A stretch of 64,000 nt of DNA from positions 372,001 to 436,000 of the forward strand of contig CANLSF010000006.1 of the NCBI GenBank assembly GCA_947493695.1, written 5' to 3'. This document shows, piece after piece, positions 44,830 through 52,452 of this stretch; the stretch's first letter is position 1; every line of letters begins with the position of its first letter. Below the pieces are notes generated by a model that was given only the letters and a program-made list of their open reading frames with translations, ran no database searches and had not been told where the DNA came from. Source of the stretch: an uncultured Kiloniellaceae bacterium. GTDB taxonomy: Bacteria; Pseudomonadota; Alphaproteobacteria; Kiloniellales; Kiloniellaceae. Both the position numbers and the translations under genes were made by a program.

Positions 44830-46814
44830 GCCCGAAGCTCCTCAATCTCGGTGTAATAGTGACCGAAGGCATCCGGACCCGATTTCCGGTTCAGCTTGTC
44901 GAGCTCCCGGCGCGTGGCGATCAGCACGTCGCGCATGGTGACGGCGGCCTTGCGCCCGCGCGCCGCCGCCTGCAGCGCCGCATTCATGGCGATGGAGCGG
45001 ATGTGGCCGCCGGTAATCTGGAAGCGCCGCGCGAGGAAAGCGATATCCAGGTCGCTGCTGTCGATCTTCGCCGGATAGACATGCTCCCAGATCCGCCGCC
45101 GCTCGGCCTCGCCGGGCACCGGAAACTCCAGGATATAGCGCAGCCTGCGTGAAAAGGCCTCGTCCAGGTCCTTCCGCCGGTTGGTCGCCAGAACCGAGAC
45201 ACCGGAGAAGCTGTCCATCCGCTGCAGCAGATAGCCCGTCTCGATATTCGCGAAACGGTCGTTGGCGTCCTTGACCTCAGAACGCTTGCCGAACAACGCA
45301 TCCGCCTCATCGAAAAAGAGAATGCAGCGCATCTTCTCGGCGGCATCGAAAACCCGCTTCAGGTTCTTCTCGGTCTCGCCGATGTACTTGTTGACGACCT
45401 GCGAGAGATCGATCCGGAAGAGCGGCAGGTCCAGCTCGCGGGCAATCACTTCGGCGGCCATGGTCTTGCCGGTGCCGGGGCTTCCGGCGAAGAGCAAGGG
45501 AATGCCGCCATCCCCCAGCTTGCCGCCGTCCCAGTCGTACTGCAGCCGTGTCGCGCCTTTGATGGCCGCCAGCGCTTCGTCGAACTGACGATCCACCGCC
45601 GGCGGCAACACGATGTCGCTACGGCCGTAGCGTGGCTCCAGCGGATCGGCGAGCCCCTGAAAGTCGACACTGCATTCCGTCCGGCATGCGGCAACCACGG
45701 CCTCGCGCGTCGGTGTCTCCACCGCACTTCCGATGCGGGCGATCTCGCGCAGCTCCAGCCGGAAACAGCGCGCAACCTCCGCCGCAACAGCGGGTTTCAC
45801 CCCAGGCATAACCGCCTTCAGGGCCGTCGCCCGCGTGGTTTTGTCCGGACTTGGGATCGGCAACACTGGCCCGATAGAATCGGCTGGCAACGCGCCGATC
45901 ACATCGCGGCTCGTTACATGCAAAAACACCCGCACCCCGATTTCCCGGGCCTTGAGCAGAGACGGCACCAGCGATGCCATTGCTTCGCGATCCCGAATGG
46001 CCCCAGACAGGCTGAGGTCAGCATCCATCAACCAGGAAAGAACCAGCCGGTCGCCCAGGCCATCTGCAGAGAGAACCGGGCGCTTTCCAAGCGACGCAAC
46101 GAAGCCCGCCGCGTCCGCTTGCGCGGCACCGACAAGCGCGATGACTTCCAGTCTCTCCGGTGCGGACCCGAAACGTTGCGTCATGTTTTTTGAGGCGCGT
46201 CCCTGACGCTCCAATGCCGTAAGCCCGAAAGCTTCCGGCTCTTTCTCTCCGGCCAGATAACGGGCCAGAGATGGCGACAGATTCAGGGCTTCTCCCGGAC
46301 CCGCAACATCCAACAGCCCAAGGCGCCGCAAAGGCCGCCCGGCATCCCCTGCTGCAAGTACCGCGAGGGGCTCGTCCCACAGCGCTTGCGCAAGCCCGAG
46401 TGTCGGCCAGGGCCGCGCAGTATCATGATGGCAGGCCGCAAAGACCGGCCCCAGCGTTCCGTCCAGACGTGCGGCCAGGGCCAGGGCCAGGACGAAACAC
46501 TCCGCCTGGGTCAGCGACAATCGGTAGGCCAGACGGGCGAGTGCACCATCCGCGCAGGCCGCGAGCGCAATAAACCCGGAAAGGTATCCTGCCGCCGGAT
46601 CGTTCTTGAGGAATGCGGTCTTCGCGGCTTCATGCCGTACCAGATCAAGCGAAACCTGCGCGGCGTCCTGTCCTCCCAGGTGGCGCAACCATGCCACCTC
46701 GCGGCGCAGGCGCAGGATCGCCTGCCCAACCCACCAGCGCGTGCTGGGGTCGGTGATTCCGAGCCTGGGCATCATCCTGTCCGGCCCCATGGTCTCACCT
46801 TTGTAAACATTCAT
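44826..46814 (-). CDS. eCIS-associated AAA+ ATPase (Afp15-like)
   Basis: A 662-residue ATPase. Residues 1-400 form the long N-terminal region usual for eCIS ATPases, with a degenerate first ATPase-like part (VRVFLHVTSRDVIGALPADS). The functional AAA module has Walker A GSPGTGKT (444-451), Walker B ILFFDEAD (498-505), the sensor region LATNRRKDLDEAFSRRLRYI and an AAA lid. Homologues are essential for particle assembly, perhaps acting in sheath or cargo loading. ATG at 46814 overlaps the preceding stop (ATGA); another in-frame ATG at 46790 has AAGGTGAG six bases upstream and might be used instead. Confidence 0.9.
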   Translation of the reverse strand: MNVYKGETMGPDRMMPRLGITDPSTRWWVGQAILRLRREVAWLRHLGGQDAAQVSLDLVRHEAAKTAFLKNDPAAGYLSGFIALAACADGALARLAYRLSLTQAECFVLALALAARLDGTLGPVFAACHHDTARPWPTLGLAQALWDEPLAVLAAGDAGRPLRRLGLLDVAGPGEALNLSPSLARYLAGEKEPEAFGLTALERQGRASKNMTQRFGSAPERLEVIALVGAAQADAAGFVASLGKRPVLSADGLGDRLVLSWLMDADLSLSGAIRDREAMASLVPSLLKAREIGVRVFLHVTSRDVIGALPADSIGPVLPIPSPDKTTRATALKAVMPGVKPAVAAEVARCFRLELREIARIGSAVETPTREAVVAACRTECSVDFQGLADPLEPRYGRSDIVLPPAVDRQFDEALAAIKGATRLQYDWDGGKLGDGGIPLLFAGSPGTGKTMAAEVIARELDLPLFRIDLSQVVNKYIGETEKNLKRVFDAAEKMRCILFFDEADALFGKRSEVKDANDRFANIETGYLLQRMDSFSGVSVLATNRRKDLDEAFSRRLRYILEFPVPGEAERRRIWEHVYPAKIDSSDLDIAFLARRFQITGGHIRSIAMNAALQAAARGRKAAVTMRDVLIATRRELDKLNRKSGPDAFGHYYTEIEELRA

Positions 46815-47941
46815 GACCAGTTCACCAGCGGCGCATTCAGCGCCTGTTCCCCGTTGACCCGCAGGAGGACCCGGTAGCTGCCGGACGGCAGGGCATCCGG
46901 CTCGTCCACACTCACCGTCAAGCCGGTCTGCGCCGCACTTCCCGCAACCTCCAGCAGGAGCTGCACCGCACCGTCGCGATAAAATCCGACGAAGACGCTA
47001 TCCTCCCCGTCGCCGAGACGTTCCCCGGTAAGATCCAAACTGCCGAAGAGGTTTGCACCAGACGCTGTGAGCGGACCGGGCGTCGCGGTCTGCAGGGTCG
47101 GACGCAAGCGCCCTAGTGCGGCATTGGATGACTGTAGTCGCCCGTTCGGCAGGGTTCGCCGCACGGTCATGGCATGACTGCCGGCGGAAAGACCGCCGGG
47201 CACCGTCACCGTGACCTGTCGGTTCGTAACATCGGCGGGAGGCGCGACAACGCAGGTATCCCCGAAACAGACTTCGACCGTGTCGGCCGAGAGGTCCCCG
47301 CCACCGAGTGTGATCGTATTCCCAAGCTCAAAAGCGGCGGGCTCCACTGTGTCGAGACGCGGCCCGAGAGAGGGCAGCACCAGGATGCCCGGATTGGCCA
47401 CTTCGCCGATCGACAGAATAAGCGGTGCGCCGCCGCTTCCGGCGACCTCGGTCAACATGATCGGTCGCACTTCGAATGCGGACGACAGGCGGTAGCGCTC
47501 GTCCGTTCCCTGCATAACCGCCGAGAGCAGTTCCACATCCGAGTTGTCAAAACTGATCTTGATCTGCTCGGGATTATCGAGGAGCGCAAGTTCCGTGGGG
47601 CTCTGGCTTCCGATATCCCGAAGCGCCAGCATCCCCTGACCCAACAGATCGAGCGCCGCGGAGGAATCGCTATCCCGCTCGCCGTCGATCGCCGTTAGAA
47701 GGAACTTGAGACTGAGCCAGATCGGCGCGTCCTGTCCTCTGTCGAGCGGCGTATTGCGTAGATGACTGTCGTGCTGAAAGCTGTAGAGGAAGATATTGAG
47801 CTTGGGTCCGGCATCCCCGAATTGCGCTGACTGCTCGGGGCGGCCTACATCAACCGTCGTCGCATCCGTCCGCGCGGCCAGTTGCTGGGCAAGCAGACGG
47901 GTCAGAACCCCGATGGCATTACGCGTCTCGGCGAGCGGCAT
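46811..47941 (-). CDS. DUF4255 protein, eCIS tail terminator/cap (Afp16-like)
   Basis: A 376-residue protein. Residues about 5-170 are the DUF4255 (Pvc16/Afp16) domain: AIGVLTRLLAQQLAARTDAT, FGDAGPKLNIFLYSFQHDSH and SFDNSDVELLSAVMQGTDER. In AFP this protein ends the tube and sheath at the distal side. The second half (about 190-376) adds two Ig/TIG-like beta domains (NTITLGGGDLSADTVEVCFG, VFVGFYRDGAVQLLLEVAG), as in many actinobacterial and proteobacterial eCIS versions. GGAGGG seven bases before the ATG. Confidence 0.9.
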   Translation of the reverse strand: MPLAETRNAIGVLTRLLAQQLAARTDATTVDVGRPEQSAQFGDAGPKLNIFLYSFQHDSHLRNTPLDRGQDAPIWLSLKFLLTAIDGERDSDSSAALDLLGQGMLALRDIGSQSPTELALLDNPEQIKISFDNSDVELLSAVMQGTDERYRLSSAFEVRPIMLTEVAGSGGAPLILSIGEVANPGILVLPSLGPRLDTVEPAAFELGNTITLGGGDLSADTVEVCFGDTCVVAPPADVTNRQVTVTVPGGLSAGSHAMTVRRTLPNGRLQSSNAALGRLRPTLQTATPGPLTASGANLFGSLDLTGERLGDGEDSVFVGFYRDGAVQLLLEVAGSAAQTGLTVSVDEPDALPSGSYRVLLRVNGEQALNAPLVNWS

Positions 47942-47944
47942 GGA

Positions 47945-48916
47945 TCAGACCCTCCGCAAGTAGCTGCGCGAGAGGCTTCGACCGTCACTCCAGATGCCCC
48001 CGGCGCGTGGTTTTGGCGCAGGCATTGCTGCAGGCGGTGATACAGGGACATGGGGTTCGGGATCGAGCGAGAGCGTGATCGCGCCAATATTGACTTCGAT
48101 ATCCGGCTTCGCCTGAGGTGCCGTCGAAAGCGGAGCGGAGGATTTCTCGTCGGTGAAAGAGTGTTGGGTGCGCTCAGACCTTTCCGGTTCGCCCTTTGGT
48201 TCAGGCGATAGTATAAGCTCCTGTTCCCCAACCGACCCTGCGGGCTCGCGCATCGGCGCAGTCAGGATCTCCCTTGGTATCGCCTTACCGATCGGCTCCG
48301 GCGCCGAGGATATCTCCCGCGCAATCCGCGTTCTTTCGGTCACACGAACATCCTGGAGAGTCTCCGGCAAAGAGGACGCCGTCGGCAACACCGGATCACG
48401 CCCGGCCGGGAGTCTTGCGGGATCAGTACTTTTTAGTGTGGGACCGGAAGATGGATCCGGCAGAGTGTGGAGCGGTTCCGACAATCGCTGTGACACGGCA
48501 CGCGCCTCATGTGACGAGCGAGACACCGGCTGAGGAGCAGGGTTCGGAAGAGACGAGCTCGAAAAAGAAGGACGAACCTGAATCTGCGGTCCCGATACGG
48601 ATACGACGTCAGACGCGGGATCGCCTTGCAGGCTCGGTTTTGAAACAGTCGGTTTCGGTTGCGTCGCCTGATCGCTGCGTTCGACAGGCGTAGAGGGTTT
48701 CGGTGGCGCCCCTGCGGTCTCTCTCCGCGCAAATGACCCATCCGGTGCAGAGCTCGGTGCCGCGGCTGCACCCATTACAGGAGGGGAACCTGCCGCAGGC
48801 ACTTCCAGGGAGATCGCCTCCAAGCTCGGCTCCTTCGGCACACGGGGTCCCGCACGCACATACCGCGCACCTCCGGCACGTCCCAGCTGTCCCATGCGTT
48901 TGAAGTAGCCGGTCAT
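47945..48916 (-). CDS. Pro/Ser-rich disordered eCIS protein
   Basis: A 323-residue protein dominated by Pro, Ser, Ala, Glu and Thr, almost certainly disordered between about residues 40 and 270. Only the ends look conserved: a basic N-terminus (MTGYFKRMGQLGRAGGARYV) and a C-terminal IEVNIGAITLSLDP stretch followed by SDGRSLSRSYLRR. I recall similar VTIGRxEVR plus SLxxYLxRR endings in proteins at this place in actinobacterial eCIS loci. It overlaps the previous stop by four bases. Role unknown; an assembly scaffold or a length determinant is possible, since no standard tape-measure gene is seen. Confidence 0.72.
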   Translation of the reverse strand: MTGYFKRMGQLGRAGGARYVRAGPRVPKEPSLEAISLEVPAAGSPPVMGAAAAPSSAPDGSFARRETAGAPPKPSTPVERSDQATQPKPTVSKPSLQGDPASDVVSVSGPQIQVRPSFSSSSLPNPAPQPVSRSSHEARAVSQRLSEPLHTLPDPSSGPTLKSTDPARLPAGRDPVLPTASSLPETLQDVRVTERTRIAREISSAPEPIGKAIPREILTAPMREPAGSVGEQELILSPEPKGEPERSERTQHSFTDEKSSAPLSTAPQAKPDIEVNIGAITLSLDPEPHVPVSPPAAMPAPKPRAGGIWSDGRSLSRSYLRRV

Positions 48917-49656
48917 GCCGCCCAGGCCTCCTGAATACGCGCCAGATAATGGCGGCGACGGCTTTCGGGAACAGCCAGAATATCGGGTTCCGTCCAGTGG
49001 TACGCGAAGGCCAGGACGTGTATTTCGTCCATGAGCTTCGTCGCTTCGCGCGCAAGTTCCTCGACCAGCATCCTGTCCAGGAAGAGAGGCAATATTACCG
49101 CTTCGCTGCAGTTCGGGCAGGCCGCCCGCAATTCGAGGTCCGCCAGCGGATCGGCCTCACTCAACGCGGCTTCCGCCTGTTGCTCCCAGTCGCCTTGGTC
49201 CGGTGGCGCGCCAAGCAGAAGGCTCCGTGCCAGGTCTGTCTCGGCCCCTTCTTCGATCCCGGCCAGGTCGGCGGGCCGGGGCAAGCGAAGCCGGGCTTCG
49301 CCGAACGCGACGTCCTCAACTCTCCAGTCCTGCCGGAAGTCATTCAGATCGACGTCAAGGTCAAGCTGCTCTCCGCAGGCTTTACACTTTGCCGTCAGCT
49401 GGCGATGCGCGCCACTGGTCGCGGCCGATATAGCCAGCAGTCCCTGACGGCGCTTCAGAATTGTCCAATGCGCAACTTCACTACCCTCGAAGGCCGCGCC
49501 GTCCGAACGCGAGAGGCAGACCTGTAACAGCGCACTGGTAATGACTTCCAGCGGCCGGTCGAAATCAACCACGAGATCACCGAGACTCGTTCCGTAGGAA
49601 CGGGCAAGCAGGGCATCTTCACCATTCTCTCCGGGCGGCCATTCGATCAGCGCCAT
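48913..49656 (-). CDS. T4-type baseplate hub assembly chaperone-like protein with zinc ribbon
   Basis: A 247-residue protein. Two CxxC pairs, CKAC (91-94) and CPNC (180-183), could form one zinc ribbon with a helical insert between them. The C-terminal part (LDRMLVEELAREATKLMDEI, then VLAFAYHWTEPDILAVPESR, RRHYLARIQEAW) matches the T4 baseplate hub assembly chaperone family found in eCIS and myophages. It probably acts in assembly and is not part of the final particle. It follows the tube gene with a one-base gap and overlaps the next gene by four. Confidence 0.8.
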   Translation of the reverse strand: MALIEWPPGENGEDALLARSYGTSLGDLVVDFDRPLEVITSALLQVCLSRSDGAAFEGSEVAHWTILKRRQGLLAISAATSGAHRQLTAKCKACGEQLDLDVDLNDFRQDWRVEDVAFGEARLRLPRPADLAGIEEGAETDLARSLLLGAPPDQGDWEQQAEAALSEADPLADLELRAACPNCSEAVILPLFLDRMLVEELAREATKLMDEIHVLAFAYHWTEPDILAVPESRRRHYLARIQEAWAA

Positions 49657-49657
49657 G

Positions 49658-50161
49658 CTAATCCTCCGTGGGTTCAGTCACGGAGAGATCTCGTTCCCAA
49701 CGTTCCATTTCGAACGTCAGGGTCTCGACGTTAATCCCGTTCTGGCCGGCGTCGAGATCGCTCATCGCCTGATAGGACGACACCCAGGCCTGGATCAGAA
49801 AATAGCTCTTTACGACCTGCCCCTGGAGGTTCAGCAGGTTCAGCACAAAGTCTTTCTTGTACTGCGCCAGCGAAGCATTCGACGAGCCGTCGTGCGGATG
49901 CACACGCGAAGCCCATTCCTCGAATTCAGGCGCGTGGGTCAGTCCACGTTCCATGGTGATCGACTCGTACTTCGTGCGTCCCGGTGATTTGAAATCGTGT
50001 GTGTTGCCGCCGCCGGAGCGGTAAGTCACAACTTCCGTTGTTCGCTTCAGAGCGCCCACTTTCGAAACCCCAAGAACCAGCGCCCCATCGCAATAGACGT
50101 GAAAGCGAAAGTTCTTGTAGGGATCACTACGATGGGCATTGACGGTAAATCCGTTGGCCAT
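49658..50161 (-). CDS. eCIS inner tube protein (T4 gp19-like)
   Basis: A 167-residue tail tube protein: DPYKNFRFHVYCDGALVLGV, SKVGALKRTTEVVTYRSGGG, HDFKSPGRTKYESITMERGL and a C-terminal NVETLTFEMERWERDL. These are the landmarks of the gp19/Afp1 tube family, which stacks as hexameric rings forming the lumen that carries cargo. AAGGAGA lies about six bases before the ATG, in keeping with the high amount needed. Only one such gene is present, whereas AFP and PVC have two or more. Confidence 0.94.
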   Translation of the reverse strand: MANGFTVNAHRSDPYKNFRFHVYCDGALVLGVSKVGALKRTTEVVTYRSGGGNTHDFKSPGRTKYESITMERGLTHAPEFEEWASRVHPHDGSSNASLAQYKKDFVLNLLNLQGQVVKSYFLIQAWVSSYQAMSDLDAGQNGINVETLTFEMERWERDLSVTEPTED

Positions 50162-50182
50162 AACGGTCTCCTTATCTCAGGT

Positions 50183-52102
50183 TCAGACTTCGACGTCGTT
50201 CCTCTTCTGGGCGAAGCGGATTACGACAAATTCGGCGGGTTTCAGGGGTGCGAAGCCAACCTCGATATTGACGACACCGGCATCGATGTCGTTTTGAGTG
50301 GTGGTCTCGTTATCGCACTTCACGTAGTAGGCATCCCTTGGGGTCGCCCCCTGGAAAGCCCCCTGTTGGAAGAGACCGTTCATGAAGGCGCCGATATTCA
50401 TGCGAATGTTTGACCAGGTCGGCTCGTCATTCGGCTCGAAAACGACCCACTGCGTGCCCCGGAACAAGCTCTCCTCCAGCATCAGCGCAAGACGGCGAAC
50501 CGGAATGTAGGCCCACTCCGACGCCAACGCGTCAGCCCCGGCAAGCGTGCGCGTGCCCCAGGCAATCGTTCCGTAAACCGGGAAGGTTCGAAGCGCATTG
50601 ATAGCCAGGGGATTGAGCACCCCGTTCTGTCCGTCATTGACCTCCGCATCGAGCGCACTCACGCCCTCCAGACTGGCCTCGATGCCGGCAGGCGCCTTCC
50701 AGACGCCGCGGGTGGTATCGGTCCGTGCCCACACGCCGGCCATGGTGCCACTCGCACCGATATCACGAAGCCTGAAATCATCGGTCGGGTCAGGCACACG
50801 GACACGGGGATAGAAAATTGCCGCGTTTTCCGAGCGCAGCCCGGCCTGCTCAAGATCGGCCATCAGATCGGTCATATCGGTGAGTGTATTGGTGCCGGAG
50901 GGAATATCGACAATCGCCATGGCCCGGCGCGCCTCGCAATAGGAGATCGCATTCGAATAAACCGCCTGCATCTCCGTGGCGCTCAGATCCGCCGCACGAG
51001 GCAGGCAGAGAATGGTTATCAGATCGACATTGTCGAACGCGAACATCCCGGTGGGCGGCTCCAAAGCGTTCGAGCCTATGATTTCCGTCGGGCCCGGCTG
51101 CGTGCCATCTGCGCCGCCTCCAAGCTCGTACTGCTGTGCACTGACGGTTTCCGTGCCACCAAAGAGATCGAGTCCTGCGGCAGTCGATGTATTTGCAACA
51201 GTAATGGTTTCGGCCGGATCGTAAGCGGCGCCGCTTCGACCGCTCAGCAGGCGAAGACGCGTGTTTTCCAGCGTCACTCTGGCAGCAGCGAAACTCGGAT
51301 TTCCGACATCTGCCGCCCGAATTGCGGCCTCGACGCGCCCGCGAAGCTGATTGAGTGTCGTGACGTCGCCGGGGTTCCAGGTGAGCGTTGCCGTTGCAGT
51401 CGCCGGACCGGCGCCGACTTGAAGGTCAAGCGTTTGGCCGCCCCCCAGCGCGTCGAGCGCCGCCTGATTGAGAGCCAGTGGCCCGCCCACGGTGCCGTTC
51501 GCAGCTGGCCTCATGGTCCCGTCCGCAGCCGGGTCCGCGGTCACCTGAACCATGACCGAGCCGTCGTTCACAACCGTCTCGACAAACCGCGCATTGGCGG
51601 GATCCATCGAGAGATTGAGGTAAGTCTCGCTCAGCAATCCCGGCGCGTTTCCGTTCGTCGAGGCGTGGCGAATAATCCGCATATTGAAACGAAGATCTGT
51701 CGCCAGATTATCGACCACATCATGGTCGATCTCGACCCGAAGCCTGTCACCCCAAACACCCGGATTGGCCGCGACCACATCCATCATGTCCGCAGGAATT
51801 GCATCCTGCAGGGTCACTTCAGAAGCTGCAAAAGCCCCTGACGCGACGCGGACAACCCAGGCTTCCGGGCCCCCGTTCAGGAAGAATTGGGGAATGGCGA
51901 AGCTTGCCGGCGAAAGAGTGTCATAGCCGCCGAAGACTCTCTCAAAGTCTCCCGTTCCAAAAATCTGGACCGGGGTGTTCATAGGCCCTTCACGGAAAAA
52001 ATCTACGAACGCGCCGACGCTGGTTGCGACCGAACGGATGACCTTCCGCCCACTGGGGATTTCCTCGATATAGACGCCGGGTGTGGCAAGCTGCTGTGGC
52101 AT
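50183..52102 (-). CDS. eCIS contractile tail sheath protein
   Basis: A 639-residue sheath protein. N-terminus MPQQLATPGVYIEEIPSGRK is typical of phage tail sheaths, followed by VATSVGAFVDFFREGPMNTP and FIPQFFLNGG-like features (SFAIPQFFLNGGPEAWVVRV). The C-terminal core has VWARTDTTRGVWKAPAGIEA, GTIAWGTRTLAGADALASEW, YIPVRRLALMLEESLFRGTQ and AEFVVIRFAQK. The middle (about 200-340) is an insertion of the surface-exposed kind. GGAGG lies six to seven bases before the ATG. It is the first gene of the operon, directly after the sigma54 promoter, and the only sheath gene. Confidence 0.96.
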   Translation of the reverse strand: MPQQLATPGVYIEEIPSGRKVIRSVATSVGAFVDFFREGPMNTPVQIFGTGDFERVFGGYDTLSPASFAIPQFFLNGGPEAWVVRVASGAFAASEVTLQDAIPADMMDVVAANPGVWGDRLRVEIDHDVVDNLATDLRFNMRIIRHASTNGNAPGLLSETYLNLSMDPANARFVETVVNDGSVMVQVTADPAADGTMRPAANGTVGGPLALNQAALDALGGGQTLDLQVGAGPATATATLTWNPGDVTTLNQLRGRVEAAIRAADVGNPSFAAARVTLENTRLRLLSGRSGAAYDPAETITVANTSTAAGLDLFGGTETVSAQQYELGGGADGTQPGPTEIIGSNALEPPTGMFAFDNVDLITILCLPRAADLSATEMQAVYSNAISYCEARRAMAIVDIPSGTNTLTDMTDLMADLEQAGLRSENAAIFYPRVRVPDPTDDFRLRDIGASGTMAGVWARTDTTRGVWKAPAGIEASLEGVSALDAEVNDGQNGVLNPLAINALRTFPVYGTIAWGTRTLAGADALASEWAYIPVRRLALMLEESLFRGTQWVVFEPNDEPTWSNIRMNIGAFMNGLFQQGAFQGATPRDAYYVKCDNETTTQNDIDAGVVNIEVGFAPLKPAEFVVIRFAQKRNDVEV

Positions 52103-52161
52103 TCTCTGACCTCCATGGCTACGCCCCGAAGCTCACCGCCACGAGGTCTTGTCATGGGAAT

Positions 52162-52177
52162 AGCAAGCGACGTGCCA
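52162..52177 (-). promoter_or_regulatory. Sigma54 (-24/-12) promoter of the eCIS operon
   Basis: On the minus strand this reads TGGCACGTCGCTTGCT, which fits the sigma54 consensus TGGCACG-N4-TTGC(A/T) at every defined position. The invariant GG (-24) and GC (-12) are ten bases apart. Transcription should start near 52151, giving a leader of about 50 bases before the sheath ATG at 52102. A GAFTGA activator is encoded at the other end of the locus. Confidence 0.9.
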
Positions 52178-52285
52178 GGAATCGGCGCATTGCGAGTCTT
52201 GATTTTTCGGCAGAAATTTTCTTCACCCGCGCGAAAGTGTTCGCCATTAGCCCGGCCCGGGTCGGAATTGACCCAACAACACATG

Positions 52286-52309
52286 GCAGCGTAACGGGTG
52301 AAACGCTGC
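52286..52309. promoter_or_regulatory. Inverted repeat, candidate activator (UAS) site
   Basis: GCAGCGT (52286-52292) and ACGCTGC (52303-52309) are exact complements with ten bases between them, about 110-150 bases upstream of the sigma54 promoter. This is the usual distance and form of an enhancer-binding protein site. It lacks the T-run expected for a terminator on the minus strand. Confidence 0.45.
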
Positions 52310-52452
52310 AGGGATCAGGGCGTGGTTGAGACGCGAAAAGAAGCGGTGAATGGCAGGCGGGGTTCGCCCGACAAGGTGGGACAGCAGGTCAGGACCTCAA
52401 ACGCGATGCCCTGTCGCTCAAATCGCCGCTATGCAGGGTATCTGGGCTTGGG

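Larger units (their letters stand above)
52103..52452 (-). other. Promoter region of the eCIS operon
   Basis: A 350-base stretch without a coding frame, between the DUF4157 gene and the sheath gene (both minus). It contains the sigma54 promoter (52162-52177), an exact 7-bp inverted repeat (52286-52309) and a smaller one, AGGTC (52386-52390) / GACCT (52393-52397). No hairpin with a T-run follows the DUF4157 stop, so some read-through into the operon is possible. Confidence 0.7.
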
